DNA of 64,000 nt from contig CAYUEN010000001.1 in the NCBI GenBank assembly GCA_964443745.1, positions 62,001-126,000 of the forward strand, read 5' to 3'. The stretch comes from CAYUEN01 sp964443745. Its GTDB lineage: Bacteria > Campylobacterota > Campylobacteria > Campylobacterales > QNZT01. The first letter of the stretch is position 1; every line of letters starts with the position of its first letter. The position numbers were made by a program, and so were the translations under genes. Shown here one piece after another: positions 54,263 through 62,750 of the stretch. The notes beneath the pieces were generated by a model. That model was given only the letters and a program-made list of their open reading frames with translations, did not search any database and had not been told where the DNA came from.

Positions 54263-55016
54263 AGATGTTCTCCTCTCTCATGAAGTGTTCTCCGATCAAA
54301 AAGGCGTCCGCCCCCGCCTCGTGGAGGTGTTCTATCGTCTCTTTGTCGCGGATTCCGCTTTCGGCGACGATGATCTTTCCGTTGGGAATCAGGGGCATCA
54401 GTTTTTCGGTCAGTCCCATATCCATCTCGAAGGTTTCGAGATTGCGATGGTTGATTCCGATGATATCCGCGCCTGCGAAGATCGCTTTGGTCAGATCTTC
54501 GCGGTCGTGAATCTCCACCAGCGCCTCCATTCCCAGGTGCCGCGTATAATTGAGAAGCTCTTTGAGTTGCTTTTTGCTCAACGCCTTGGCGATGAGCAGG
54601 ATAAAATCGGCTCCGTAGACGAGGGCTTCGAGAATCTGATATCTATCGATGATGAAGTCCTTGCGCAGCAGCGGTGTGGGAACGTACCGGCGAATCTGCG
54701 TCAGATACTCCAGACTTCCTTGGAAGAAGTGGGGTTCGGTGAGAACGGAGATCGCGTCCACCCCCGCTTTGGTGTATTCGTAAGCGATCATGAGCGGATC
54801 GAAATCTTCTCGTATCACCCCTTTGCTCGGACTCGCCTTTTTGATCTCCGCGATGATTCGGTAGGGATTCTCGGGGGTCGATTTGAGATAGGGTTTGATA
54901 TCTCGGGGAGAATAGGGGTTGTATGCCAGTGAGCGCCCGAGCCACTCCAGTGGCATTTGCGCTTTTCTTTTTTCCAGATCCTCTCTTGTTTTTCGGATAA
55001 TGTCGTCGAGTATCAC
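54231..55016 (-). CDS. trpC: Indole-3-glycerol phosphate synthase
   Basis: 261 residues from GTG 55016, with GGGAG eight bases before and a GTGA overlap with the lipoprotein stop. TIM barrel with catalytic AEIKKASPSKG (Glu, Lys), LLRKDFIID (Lys) and IVAESGI. Fourth step of tryptophan synthesis from chorismate. trpD is 5 kb away (60639-61625), so the trp genes are scattered. Confidence 0.95.
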   Translation of the reverse strand: MILDDIIRKTREDLEKRKAQMPLEWLGRSLAYNPYSPRDIKPYLKSTPENPYRIIAEIKKASPSKGVIREDFDPLMIAYEYTKAGVDAISVLTEPHFFQGSLEYLTQIRRYVPTPLLRKDFIIDRYQILEALVYGADFILLIAKALSKKQLKELLNYTRHLGMEALVEIHDREDLTKAIFAGADIIGINHRNLETFEMDMGLTEKLMPLIPNGKIIVAESGIRDKETIEHLHEAGADAFLIGEHFMREENICEAVGKLKER

Positions 55017-56320
55017 TCTTTTTTCTCCCTGCACGCTTTGATTTTTTCGAAATGTTCGATGATTTCAGCCTCTTCGGTCCGATTCATCAGCGGATTCAAA
55101 ATCGTATACGCCTCTTCGCAGCGTCCCAGTTTGTACAATCCCCAGGCGAGCGAATCGAGATAGAAGAGGGAGTCCGGCTCCTTTTCGAGCGCTTTTCTGA
55201 CCCATCTGATTCCCTTCTCGATATCGATATCATGATCGATCAAAAGATAGCCGTAGTAGTTTTCGAATAAAGGGTCATCAAGATCCTGAAGCGCCTTTTC
55301 GAACTTTTCGACGACGCTTCGAAGCAGTTTCGGGTCGTTTTTTCTCTTCGCGCTTTCGTACTGCAAGATCGCGGCTCTGGCGAGGTAGTGCGAAGCCCCC
55401 CGCTCTTTGTAGAGTTTCATCGCCAGGCGGTAGGCTTTCTTGAACATTTTCCGCTGTGTATAGAGATCGAGGAGCAGATCGTCTCCGAGTCCGTTTTTCT
55501 TGACGTAGGCGATCGCCTTGTCGAACCGCTTCTGATAGAGATAGAGTTCGATCACTTTCTGGGCGAATTGCGGTTTTTTGGTGGTTTTGTAGAGTCTGCG
55601 GTAGATATCTATCAGAGGTTCGATCTCTTCTCTTTTGGAGTAGATCTGTACGAGCCGGAAGCAGACCGCTTCCGAACACCCCTCGATGCGGCTGTGTGTC
55701 TCGAGCAGGCGGATCGCCTCGTCTTCCCTTCCCAAATCGCTGTAAAGTATATCGGCGAGATTGAGGGCGGCACGTGCGGATTTGTTTTTTGCGTACGCTT
55801 CCTTGAAATATTTCAGGGCGATTTTGGATTTGCCGAGCGCCCTGGCGCTCATACCCGCGATTTCGAGATTGCGTTCGTCTCTCTTTTTGGCGAGGAGTTT
55901 TCGGGCTACTTCGCTCGCTTTTTCGTACGCTTTGATATCGATATAGTAAGCGGCCAGATAGCGGTTGAGTTCCAGATCTTCCGGATATTTCGCCAAGCCT
56001 TTGTCCAGCAGTTTTTTGATGCGGGGAAAGTCGCGCAGCATGATTTCGTTTTTGATCGCTTCGGTGATATAGGCGCGGTCTCCCGTTTTGTCGAAGACTA
56101 TTTCGAAATATTTCGACGCGGTTTTGAAATCGTGGCGGCTGGTGGCATCGATCGCCAGCATCAGATAGGTGTCTGTCTGAATCCGCGTTTCGTTCAGGTC
56201 CGCCCGGACGATGGTGGGACGTTCGGGCAAAAAAGAGGGGGTCGCTTTTTGCAATTTCGCACACCCCGTCGAAAGAACCGACAGGGAAATGATCATAAGA
56301 TACGTTGAATACCTGGACAC
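55013..56320 (-). CDS. TPR-repeat lipoprotein
   Basis: 435 residues from GTG 56320, which gives a full signal peptide with Arg3 and the lipobox LSTGC; ATG 56296 gives an ATGA overlap but a signal that is too short. The rest is about ten TPR-like helix pairs (typical AAYYIDIKAYEKASEVARKLL). Likely faces the periplasm from the outer or inner membrane and serves as a scaffold. Exact role unknown. Confidence 0.85.
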   Translation of the reverse strand: MSRYSTYLMIISLSVLSTGCAKLQKATPSFLPERPTIVRADLNETRIQTDTYLMLAIDATSRHDFKTASKYFEIVFDKTGDRAYITEAIKNEIMLRDFPRIKKLLDKGLAKYPEDLELNRYLAAYYIDIKAYEKASEVARKLLAKKRDERNLEIAGMSARALGKSKIALKYFKEAYAKNKSARAALNLADILYSDLGREDEAIRLLETHSRIEGCSEAVCFRLVQIYSKREEIEPLIDIYRRLYKTTKKPQFAQKVIELYLYQKRFDKAIAYVKKNGLGDDLLLDLYTQRKMFKKAYRLAMKLYKERGASHYLARAAILQYESAKRKNDPKLLRSVVEKFEKALQDLDDPLFENYYGYLLIDHDIDIEKGIRWVRKALEKEPDSLFYLDSLAWGLYKLGRCEEAYTILNPLMNRTEEAEIIEHFEKIKACREKKE

Positions 56321-56664
56321 TCTTTTTCCACCTCTTCGATATGATCTTTGAAATAGTCCCAGAAGGGAAAGGTTCGGCATTGTGTGGGCCTGACGGGGTA
56401 GATCGTGCATCTTTTGACTGCCGGATCGAAAAAGAGACATTCGTAACTCTCCCCGTTTTTGCGTTCCGCGAGCGAATAGCGGTATTTGACTTTGCGTAGG
56501 CAGCGCGTTTTGAACAGCTCTTCGTCCATCTCCAGATAGGAGGCGATCGCCTCGATTTCCGCAGGTGTGACCCAGATGTAGCCACTCTCCCCGATACAGC
56601 AGTTGCCTTCGCAGTTTTCACAGGCTCCGGGATCGAACCGGAACGCAAACCCCTCTTTAATCAT
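56293..56664 (-). CDS. YkgJ-family cysteine-cluster protein
   Basis: 123 residues from ATG 56664 (ATGA overlap with the methyltransferase stop). Eight or so Cys in the family layout: CENCEGNCC near the start and CLFFD-RCTIYPVRPTQCRTFPFW in the second half. The cysteines are expected to bind zinc or an Fe-S cluster; the family (UPF0153/COG0727) has no settled function. Confidence 0.9.
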   Translation of the reverse strand: MIKEGFAFRFDPGACENCEGNCCIGESGYIWVTPAEIEAIASYLEMDEELFKTRCLRKVKYRYSLAERKNGESYECLFFDPAVKRCTIYPVRPTQCRTFPFWDYFKDHIEEVEKECPGIQRIL

Positions 56665-57389
56665 GTTGTTTTGCATTTTATACTATATGTCCTTGTATTC
56701 TGATATATTTTTTTGACCTCGGGTGTCATCTCTCCCTCTTCGAAATGGATGAGCGGCGGGTGCGTTCTGGTCACGGCGCGTGAATTTTTTCGTGCTTGCA
56801 TCATCACAAGCGAAGCGGATTTGAGGCGCGTTCCGTGCACGAACCGAAGATCTTCGATTTTCATATGAGATTCCAACATCGCCTGTGAGAGTATCTGCAA
56901 CTGCCCGGGATCGTAGCAGAGCACCAGCCTGCCTCTGGGTTTGAGGAGTCGCGAGGCTCTGGCGATCAATTTGCGTGGAGGTAGATGGATATTGTATCGG
57001 CTCGTATGGAGGAGGGGATTTTCGGATTTGCTGACTCCGTCATGGTAGTAAGGGGGATTGGTGACGATGAGATCGAATTTCCGATCGAAATCGTATGTAA
57101 GAAAATCGCCCGTGACGATCCGGCTCTCGATACGGTTGACGCGAGCATTCTGAATATTGAGCAGGGTGTTGTGGGGCTGCTTGTCGATCTGGGTGAGCGA
57201 GACGGGATAGTCTCTGGCAATCAGCAGACCGAGTATTCCGCAGCCTGCACCGATGTCGAGCACGGCGCCTCTGGGGTTGAAACGGGTGACGAAATCGTAG
57301 AGAAAATGGGCGTCACTGTTGAAAAGAAACCCTTCACTCTCCTGATATAAAAACAAATCGCTGTTCCTTGAGTGAAAACTGTGTATCAT
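56661..57389 (-). CDS. tRNA(Val) adenine-37 N6-methyltransferase-like protein
   Basis: 242 residues. AdoMet loop VLDIGAGCGILGLL (about 43-56) and the N6-adenine motif NPPYY match TrmN6/YfiC-type enzymes. Target is inferred from family resemblance only. Divergent from kdsB, with 45 bases between the starts. Confidence 0.8.
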   Translation of the reverse strand: MIHSFHSRNSDLFLYQESEGFLFNSDAHFLYDFVTRFNPRGAVLDIGAGCGILGLLIARDYPVSLTQIDKQPHNTLLNIQNARVNRIESRIVTGDFLTYDFDRKFDLIVTNPPYYHDGVSKSENPLLHTSRYNIHLPPRKLIARASRLLKPRGRLVLCYDPGQLQILSQAMLESHMKIEDLRFVHGTRLKSASLVMMQARKNSRAVTRTHPPLIHFEEGEMTPEVKKIYQNTRTYSIKCKTT

Positions 57390-57434
57390 GAGATGATTGA
57401 TTGTACAATATTTTCGTTAACAAAGGAGTTTGAT

Positions 57435-58166
57435 ATGATCCTCATCCCCGCGCGCAAGGCTTCGAGTCGTTTTCCCAACAAGGTGTTGGCCCTTATCGGC
57501 GGCGTACCGATGGTGATCGCGACGGCGAAGCGAGTGGAGGGGATCGACGATGTGGCGATCGCGACCGATTCGCAGGAGATCGCGGAGGTGGCACGAAGAT
57601 ACGGATTTCGGGCGGTGCTCACTTCTTGCGATCATGGAAGCGGAACGGAGAGGATCAACGAAGCGGCTTTGTCGCTGGGGCTGGGGGAGCGCGAAATTAT
57701 CATCAATGTTCAGGCGGACGAGCCTTTTATCGAGCCGGAAGTGGTCAAAAGCGTCTACGATCGTGTCGTCGACGGGGTCAGAACGAAAGAGGAACCGATG
57801 ATGACAAGCTGCTACAAACGGATCGAATCCCGTTTCGCCGAAGATCCAAACCATGTCAAAGTGATCATGGATCATCGCAACTACGCGATCTACTTCTCCC
57901 GCTCGAAGATTCCCTATGACAGAGAGAGCCACCATAGCTATTTCGGACATCTGGGAATTTACGGCTTTACGGGTCGTTCCCTGAGAGATTTCTGCGCATT
58001 GCCGCCTTCGCCTCTGGAGGAGATAGAAAAACTGGAACAGTTAAGAGCGATCTATTATGGCGAGAAGATCGCGATGGTGGAAGTCGAAAGCGAGAGTTTC
58101 GGCATCGATACGCCGGAAGATCTAAAGATGGCGCTGGAGAAGTTCGGAAATAAACTGGGTAGATAA
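57435..58166 (+). CDS. kdsB: 3-deoxy-manno-octulosonate cytidylyltransferase
   Basis: 243 residues from ATG 57435, set by AAAGGAG six bases before. IPARKASSRFPNKVL (nucleotide loop), QADEPFI and GIYGFTGRSLRDF mark the family. Activates Kdo with CTP for lipid A-core, so the outer membrane carries lipooligosaccharide. Confidence 0.96.
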   Translation: MILIPARKASSRFPNKVLALIGGVPMVIATAKRVEGIDDVAIATDSQEIAEVARRYGFRAVLTSCDHGSGTERINEAALSLGLGEREIIINVQADEPFIEPEVVKSVYDRVVDGVRTKEEPMMTSCYKRIESRFAEDPNHVKVIMDHRNYAIYFSRSKIPYDRESHHSYFGHLGIYGFTGRSLRDFCALPPSPLEEIEKLEQLRAIYYGEKIAMVEVESESFGIDTPEDLKMALEKFGNKLGR

Positions 58167-58169
58167 ACC

Positions 58170-58276
58170 TTGCAGTATCCCAAAAGAGGAGGAGTGAAAA
58201 AAGAATACTGCAAAGGCTTATTTCTATATCGACACCCCTTCCTATTTCTGAAGAGGAGGAGAGCGAAAAAAGGGTG
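58170..58276 (+). ncRNA. Candidate small RNA with two purine-rich stem-loops
   Basis: Stem 1: TTGCAGTAT (58170-58178) with ATACTGCAA (58205-58213). Stem 2: CACCC (58233-58237) with GGGTG (58272-58276), extended by TT/AA. Each loop carries AAGAGGAGGAG (58184-58194 and 58251-58261) followed shortly by GAAAAAAG. Repeated GGA in loops is the look of CsrA-binding RNAs. No promoter or terminator is certain; it may be just the kdsB 3' region. Confidence 0.3.
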
Positions 58277-58364
58277 CGATGGATAGAAAAACCGGGATAT
58301 GAAAGATAAGTTTAGATAATTGACGAAAAGATATGGTAAAATAGAGGATATTGAAGCCAAAATA

Positions 58365-58395
58365 AAAGTAATGTTTACTTTATGAAAAAAAGTAA
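58365..58395. promoter_or_regulatory. Three AAAGTAA half-sites in alternating orientation
   Basis: AAAGTAA (58365-58371), TTACTTT (58375-58381), AAAGTAA (58389-58395). The first two form a perfect 7-bp dyad around TGT. About 120-145 bases before the GGDEF-like gene; could be an operator. Confidence 0.35.
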
Positions 58396-58469
58396 CACAT
58401 AATGGAATTTGCGCTACATTTGTTTAAAAAATATTAACAAAATTTTCGATTGTCCGATCTGCTTTTTAA

Positions 58470-58488
58470 GGGATGGGAAAGACATCCC
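58470..58488 (+). promoter_or_regulatory. Leader hairpin with GGA in its loop
   Basis: GGGATG (58470-58475), loop GGAAAGA, CATCCC (58483-58488), 23 bases before the GGDEF-like start. A GGA in a small loop near the ribosome site is typical of CsrA targets; fliW in this window implies CsrA exists. Inference only. Confidence 0.3.
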
Positions 58489-58511
58489 AAGATCAATCAG
58501 AAAGGTGGTAG

Positions 58512-59012
58512 ATGATGATAGGGAAGAAAATGTTCTTTTTAAAAGCGTTTCTGAGATCGGATAGGTTGAAAGAGCAGGTATCTTTCGACGATTTTCTGGG
58601 TATCTATACCAAAGAGAAACTCGCGGCGTTCGCCAATTCCGATATCCACAACGACAGAAACAACGAAAAGGACCTCTCCGTTATTCTTTTCAAAATGGAG
58701 TGGGACAAGGATGACGCCTTTTTCAAGAACGAGGCGATCAACAAGATGGTGGAGAGCATCAAATTCGAAATCCGCGAACACGATGTTTTCGCGAGATGGA
58801 ACGAAGACGAGTTTTTGATCCTGCTTCCGGAGTGCAACTACGAATCTGCGGAGAAGATCGCCCAACTGATCAAAAGCATTATGGAAAGCAGAAGTTTCGT
58901 GAACATGCATGTCAAACTCGATTACGCGATCACGGTACACGAGGACGGAGATACGCCCGATTCCTTCATGGGGCGCGTCGAAGAGAAACTCCACAAGTGT
59001 GAAGCTGCCTGA
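58512..59012 (+). CDS. Degenerate GGDEF-domain protein
   Basis: 166 residues, a lone GGDEF-type domain without sensor or membrane part. The active-site loop reads R-W-N97-E98-D-E-F101: both glycines are replaced, so diguanylate cyclase activity is unlikely, although the metal Asp/Glu remain. It may bind GTP or c-di-GMP, or dimerise with another cyclase. AAAGGTGG before ATG 58512. Ends in a bidirectional terminator. Confidence 0.75.
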   Translation: MMIGKKMFFLKAFLRSDRLKEQVSFDDFLGIYTKEKLAAFANSDIHNDRNNEKDLSVILFKMEWDKDDAFFKNEAINKMVESIKFEIREHDVFARWNEDEFLILLPECNYESAEKIAQLIKSIMESRSFVNMHVKLDYAITVHEDGDTPDSFMGRVEEKLHKCEAA

Positions 59013-59038
59013 AAAATAGGGAGCGTTCCCTATTTTTT
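59012..59038. terminator. Bidirectional terminator overlapping two stop codons
   Basis: AAAAATAGGGA (59012-59022) pairs perfectly with TCCCTATTTTT (59027-59037) around GCGT, with T or A runs on both sides. It shares a base with the GGDEF-like stop and contains the argG TAG (59032-59030). Confidence 0.85.
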
Positions 59039-60241
59039 GGCGTGATTGCCGATGATGAAGCGAAGCGCGTTGAGTTTGATGAACCCTTCCGCATCCTTCT
59101 GGTTGTAGACTTCATCCTCCTCGAAAGTCGAAAACGCCTCGTTGAAAAGAGAGTTTTCCGACGACCTCCCCACGACCATGACGTTGCCTTTGTAGAGCTT
59201 GAGTCTTACCGTGCCGTCGACGCGCTCCTGCGTCTTGTCGATCGCCGCCTGAAGCATTTCGCGCTCGGGCGAAAACCAAAAACCGTTGTAGATCAGTTTG
59301 GCGTAGCGGGGCATCAACTCGTCCTTGAGATGGGCGGCTTCCCGATCGAGGGTGATGCTTTCGATCGCACGATGCGCCTTGAGCATGATCGTTCCTCCCG
59401 GCGTTTCGTAACATCCGCGCGCCTTCATTCCGACAAAACGGTTTTCGACGATATCGATTCGTCCGATTCCGTGTTTGGCCCCCAATTCGTTGAGCTTCGC
59501 CAGCAGTTTTCCGGGCGAGAGCGCTTCCCCGTTGACCGTATGGGGATCGCCTTTGCGGTAGCCGATTTCGATGTATTCGGGTTCGTTCGGCGCCTCCGTC
59601 GGATCGGTCGTCCAGCGCCACATCTCCTTTTCGGGCTCTTTTGCCGGATCTTCGAGGATCAATCCCTCATAGGAGATATGGAGCAGGTTCGCATCCATCG
59701 AATAGGGGGATTTGCCTTTTTTTCGCTCGATCTTTATCCCGTGGTCTTTGGCGTATGCGAGCAGCTTTTCACGCGAATTGAGATCCCACTCCCTCCATGG
59801 GGCGATGATCGTCAGATCGGGGTTGAGGCTTAGATATCCCAGCTCGAAACGCACCTGGTCGTTTCCTTTGCCGGTCGCGCCGTGGCTGACGCCGTCGGCT
59901 CCCGTTTCGTAGGCGATCTCCACCTGTCTTTTGGCGATCAGGGGCCGTGCGATGGAAGTACCCAGCAGATATTCGCCCTCGTAGATCGCGTTGGCGCGAA
60001 ACATCGGGAAGACATAATCCCTCACAAACTCCTCTCTCAGATCTTCGATGAAGATGTTCTCGGGTTTGATTCCCAGTTCGAGCGCTTTTTGGCGTGCGGG
60101 CTCGACCTCTTCGCCCTGTCCGATATCGGCGGTGAAGGTGACCACTTCGCAGTCGTATTCATCCTGCAGCCATTTGAGGATGATACTCGTATCCAATCCG
60201 CCGCTGTAGGCGAGAACGACCTTTTTGACCTCTTTTTTCAT
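59030..60241 (-). CDS. argG: Argininosuccinate synthase
   Basis: 403 residues. ATP loop AYSGGLDTS (about 10-18), ADIGQGEE, and the GADGVSHGATGKGNDQVRF stretch that binds citrulline and aspartate. Seventh step of arginine synthesis. Single gene with a 152-base A/T-rich gap upstream toward the divergent S4-protein gene. Confidence 0.97.
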   Translation of the reverse strand: MKKEVKKVVLAYSGGLDTSIILKWLQDEYDCEVVTFTADIGQGEEVEPARQKALELGIKPENIFIEDLREEFVRDYVFPMFRANAIYEGEYLLGTSIARPLIAKRQVEIAYETGADGVSHGATGKGNDQVRFELGYLSLNPDLTIIAPWREWDLNSREKLLAYAKDHGIKIERKKGKSPYSMDANLLHISYEGLILEDPAKEPEKEMWRWTTDPTEAPNEPEYIEIGYRKGDPHTVNGEALSPGKLLAKLNELGAKHGIGRIDIVENRFVGMKARGCYETPGGTIMLKAHRAIESITLDREAAHLKDELMPRYAKLIYNGFWFSPEREMLQAAIDKTQERVDGTVRLKLYKGNVMVVGRSSENSLFNEAFSTFEEDEVYNQKDAEGFIKLNALRFIIGNHAKK

Positions 60242-60393
60242 GATGCTCCCTGCTGAAAATTTTCGCTATTTTAGCGAAAAAGGGATTAATGCTGTTTTTG
60301 TACAAATAGTTTCATCTTTCTCTCCACTTTTATCAAACTTTATAGATTATTTTTATAAAATACTATTTTTGATTTTTCATTGGGGTTTAAAGT

Positions 60394-60642
60394 TTGCGGA
60401 TAGATAAGTTTATGAACTGTGTCAACATCACCAAAAGAAGGGCGGTGGCCGAAGATATGTGCAAAAGCGGTGTGGTCCAGATCAACGACAGAGTGGTCAA
60501 GCCCGCCAAAGATGTGAAGGTGGGCGATATCGTCAAAATCGTCTATCTTGACAGAGAGGTACGCTATGAAGTGTTGCGGATTCCCGAAACCAAAACGATT
60601 CCCAAAAGCAGACGAAGCGAATATGTAAAGGAGCTTTCATGA
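60394..60642 (+). CDS. S4-domain RNA-binding protein, HslR/Hsp15-like
   Basis: 82 residues from TTG 60394; the preceding bases offer no ATG. The S4 fold spans most of the protein (MRIDKFMNCVNITKRRAVAEDMC, then GVVQINDRVVKPAKDVKVGD). Hsp15 binds stalled 50S subunits; a role in ribosome rescue is inferred. The stop overlaps trpD (ATGA). Confidence 0.88.
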   Translation: MRIDKFMNCVNITKRRAVAEDMCKSGVVQINDRVVKPAKDVKVGDIVKIVYLDREVRYEVLRIPETKTIPKSRRSEYVKELS

Positions 60643-61625
60643 GCTATGAAGAAGCGATCGAGGCGTTTACGGCGCTGTTTGAAAACAGAATGAGCGATGC
60701 GGAGGCGAAGGCGCTGCTGGTCGATCTCTACGAAAAGGGCGAGAGCGCCGAAGAGATCGCGGCGGCGGCGAAAGTGATGCGTGAACATGCGATCCAATTG
60801 CCCATCCCCGACACGCTTCGCGGGAAATTGATCGATATCGTCGGTACCGGAGGGGACAAAAGCGGCAGTTTCAATATCTCCTCCACGGTCGCGCTACTGT
60901 TGGCCTCGATGGGGTGTTTTGTCGCCAAACACGGCAACCGGGCGATCACGAGCAAATCGGGTGCGGCCGATATGCTGGAGAAGCTGGGGATCAACCTCAA
61001 TCTCAAGCCGGAAGCGCAGGTGAAGATGTTGGAAGAGACGGGTTTTGTCTTTATGTTTGCGATCCACCACCATCCGGCGATGCGATACATCATGCCGATT
61101 CGAAAGAGCCTTCCGCATCGGACGATATTCAACATTCTGGGACCCCTGAGCAATCCTGCCGGGGCGAAAAAATATCTTTTGGGGGTGTTCGATCGGGAAT
61201 TCATTCCGAAAATGGCCGAGGCGCTGGTGCTGCTGGGGGCGGAGTCGGCCTGGGTCGTCAGTTCGCGCGAAGGGATGGACGAAGCGAGTATCAGCGATAC
61301 CACCTACTATACGCGTATAGAGGAGAATCGGATTTCCGAAAGCGGTGAAATGGTGCCGGAGGATTTCGGCCTCCAAAGAGCGCCCTTTGAGATGATCCAG
61401 GGCGGAGATGCGAATCTCAACGCCTTCATCACGACGGAGATTCTGGGTGGAAAGGAGAAAGGGCCCAAACGCGACATCGTTTTGCTCAATGCCGCTTTGG
61501 CGCTCGTTGCCGAGGGGAAGGCGGAAGATGTACGGGAGGGAGTCGATATGGCACGTGATGCGATCGAGAGCGGTCGGGCTCTGGCGCATTTGAAAAAAAT
61601 CGTAGCGTTCTCCAACAGCCTGTGA
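60639..61625 (+). CDS. trpD: Anthranilate phosphoribosyltransferase
   Basis: 328 residues. PRPP-binding GTGGDKSGSFNISS (about 70-83), KHGNRAITSKSGAAD and FMFAIHHHPAMR are the family motifs. Second step of the tryptophan branch. Not beside trpC or trpE. Overlaps tsaE as GTGA. Confidence 0.96.
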   Translation: MSYEEAIEAFTALFENRMSDAEAKALLVDLYEKGESAEEIAAAAKVMREHAIQLPIPDTLRGKLIDIVGTGGDKSGSFNISSTVALLLASMGCFVAKHGNRAITSKSGAADMLEKLGINLNLKPEAQVKMLEETGFVFMFAIHHHPAMRYIMPIRKSLPHRTIFNILGPLSNPAGAKKYLLGVFDREFIPKMAEALVLLGAESAWVVSSREGMDEASISDTTYYTRIEENRISESGEMVPEDFGLQRAPFEMIQGGDANLNAFITTEILGGKEKGPKRDIVLLNAALALVAEGKAEDVREGVDMARDAIESGRALAHLKKIVAFSNSL

Positions 61626-62035
61626 AGATCTTGGCCGACAAGAGCGGGCTTAGACCCGTGATAGAGAAAATCCTGGAGGTTTTCCCGAAGGAGGGGATCG
61701 TATTGTTGCAGGGAGATCTGGCCAGCGGCAAGACGACCCTTGTCAAGGCTTTCGCCAAGGCGTTGGGCATAGAGGAGGAGGTGAGCTCCCCCACCTTTAT
61801 GATCGCGCAGAGCTATGCGGATCGCATCTTCCACTACGACATCTACAATGAAGGCACGAAACGGTTCGTGGAGTCGGGATTGCTGGAGGAGTTGGAGCGG
61901 CCCGGTTATCACTTCATCGAGTGGGCGGACGAAGATTTGAAGGAGTTGCTCGAGCGTTTCGGATTTGACTATCTGACGATCCGAATCAACCCGAAAGAGG
62001 AGAAGAGGGAGTATAGACTGCATTATGAAGCATGA
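61622..62035 (+). CDS. tsaE: tRNA threonylcarbamoyladenosine ATPase TsaE
   Basis: 137 residues from GTG 61622, overlapping trpD (GTGA). P-loop GDLASGKTT (31-39), TSAE-type SSPTFMIAQSY and HYDIYN. Drives the TsaB-TsaD complex that makes t6A37 in tRNA. Its 3' end overlaps lptB by 11 bases. Confidence 0.95.
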   Translation: MKILADKSGLRPVIEKILEVFPKEGIVLLQGDLASGKTTLVKAFAKALGIEEEVSSPTFMIAQSYADRIFHYDIYNEGTKRFVESGLLEELERPGYHFIEWADEDLKELLERFGFDYLTIRINPKEEKREYRLHYEA

Positions 62036-62750
62036 ATTGAAAGCGGCTCATCTGAGCAAGACGATCAAGAAACACCGGATCATCAAAGACTTCTCTTTGG
62101 AAGTCAAAAGCGGTGAAGTGGTGGGATTGCTCGGACCCAACGGGGCAGGAAAGACGACGACTTTCTATATGATATGCGGCCTCGTCTCTCCCACGGACGG
62201 TACGATCACGCTCGATGGAGAGGATGTGACGAATGTTCCGCTGCATCGGCGTGCGCGGATGGGTATCGGTTATCTTCCGCAGGAATCGAGCATTTTCAAG
62301 GAGTTGACGGTCGAAGAGAACATTCTTCTGGCGGTGGAACTGGTGATCGATGAGAAGGAGGCGCAGGAGCAGCGGGTGGACGATCTGTTGCAGATGCTCA
62401 ATATCGAACCGATCAGAGATAGGCTGGGCATCAGTCTCAGCGGCGGAGAGCGCCGGCGCTGTGAAATCGCGAGGTCGCTGGCGATCGAACCGAAATTTCT
62501 GCTGTTGGACGAACCTTTCGCCGGTGTCGATCCGCTGGCGGTAATCGATATTCAGGAGATCGTCAAGGATCTCAAAGCGCTCGATATCGGTATTTTGATC
62601 ACGGATCACAATGTACGCGAAACTCTCTCGATCTGCGATAGGGCTTACGTAATCAAAAGCGGCGAATTGTTGGCGAGTGGAAGTTCGGATGAAGTCTACG
62701 CCAATCCGCTGGTTCGAAAACACTATCTGGGAGAACACTTCAAGATATGA
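62025..62750 (+). CDS. lptB: Lipopolysaccharide export ATPase LptB
   Basis: 241 residues. Walker A GPNGAGKTTT, signature LSGGERRR, Walker B LLLDEPFAGVDP and switch TDHNVRETL are the LptB pattern. Powers LptFG to move lipopolysaccharide to the outer membrane. Stop overlaps the rpoN start (ATGA); lptB-rpoN is a widely kept pair. Confidence 0.97.
   Translation: MKHELKAAHLSKTIKKHRIIKDFSLEVKSGEVVGLLGPNGAGKTTTFYMICGLVSPTDGTITLDGEDVTNVPLHRRARMGIGYLPQESSIFKELTVEENILLAVELVIDEKEAQEQRVDDLLQMLNIEPIRDRLGISLSGGERRRCEIARSLAIEPKFLLLDEPFAGVDPLAVIDIQEIVKDLKALDIGILITDHNVRETLSICDRAYVIKSGELLASGSSDEVYANPLVRKHYLGEHFKI

Larger units (their letters stand above)
58167..58511. other. Longest non-coding stretch (345 bases)
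   Basis: Between kdsB and the GGDEF-like gene, A/T-rich. It holds the paired GAGGAGGAG hairpins (58170-58276), three AAAGTAA-type sites (58365-58395), a TAAAAT (58337-58342) that could be a -10, and a GGA-loop hairpin (58470-58488). No ORF with a ribosome site was seen. Confidence 0.7.
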
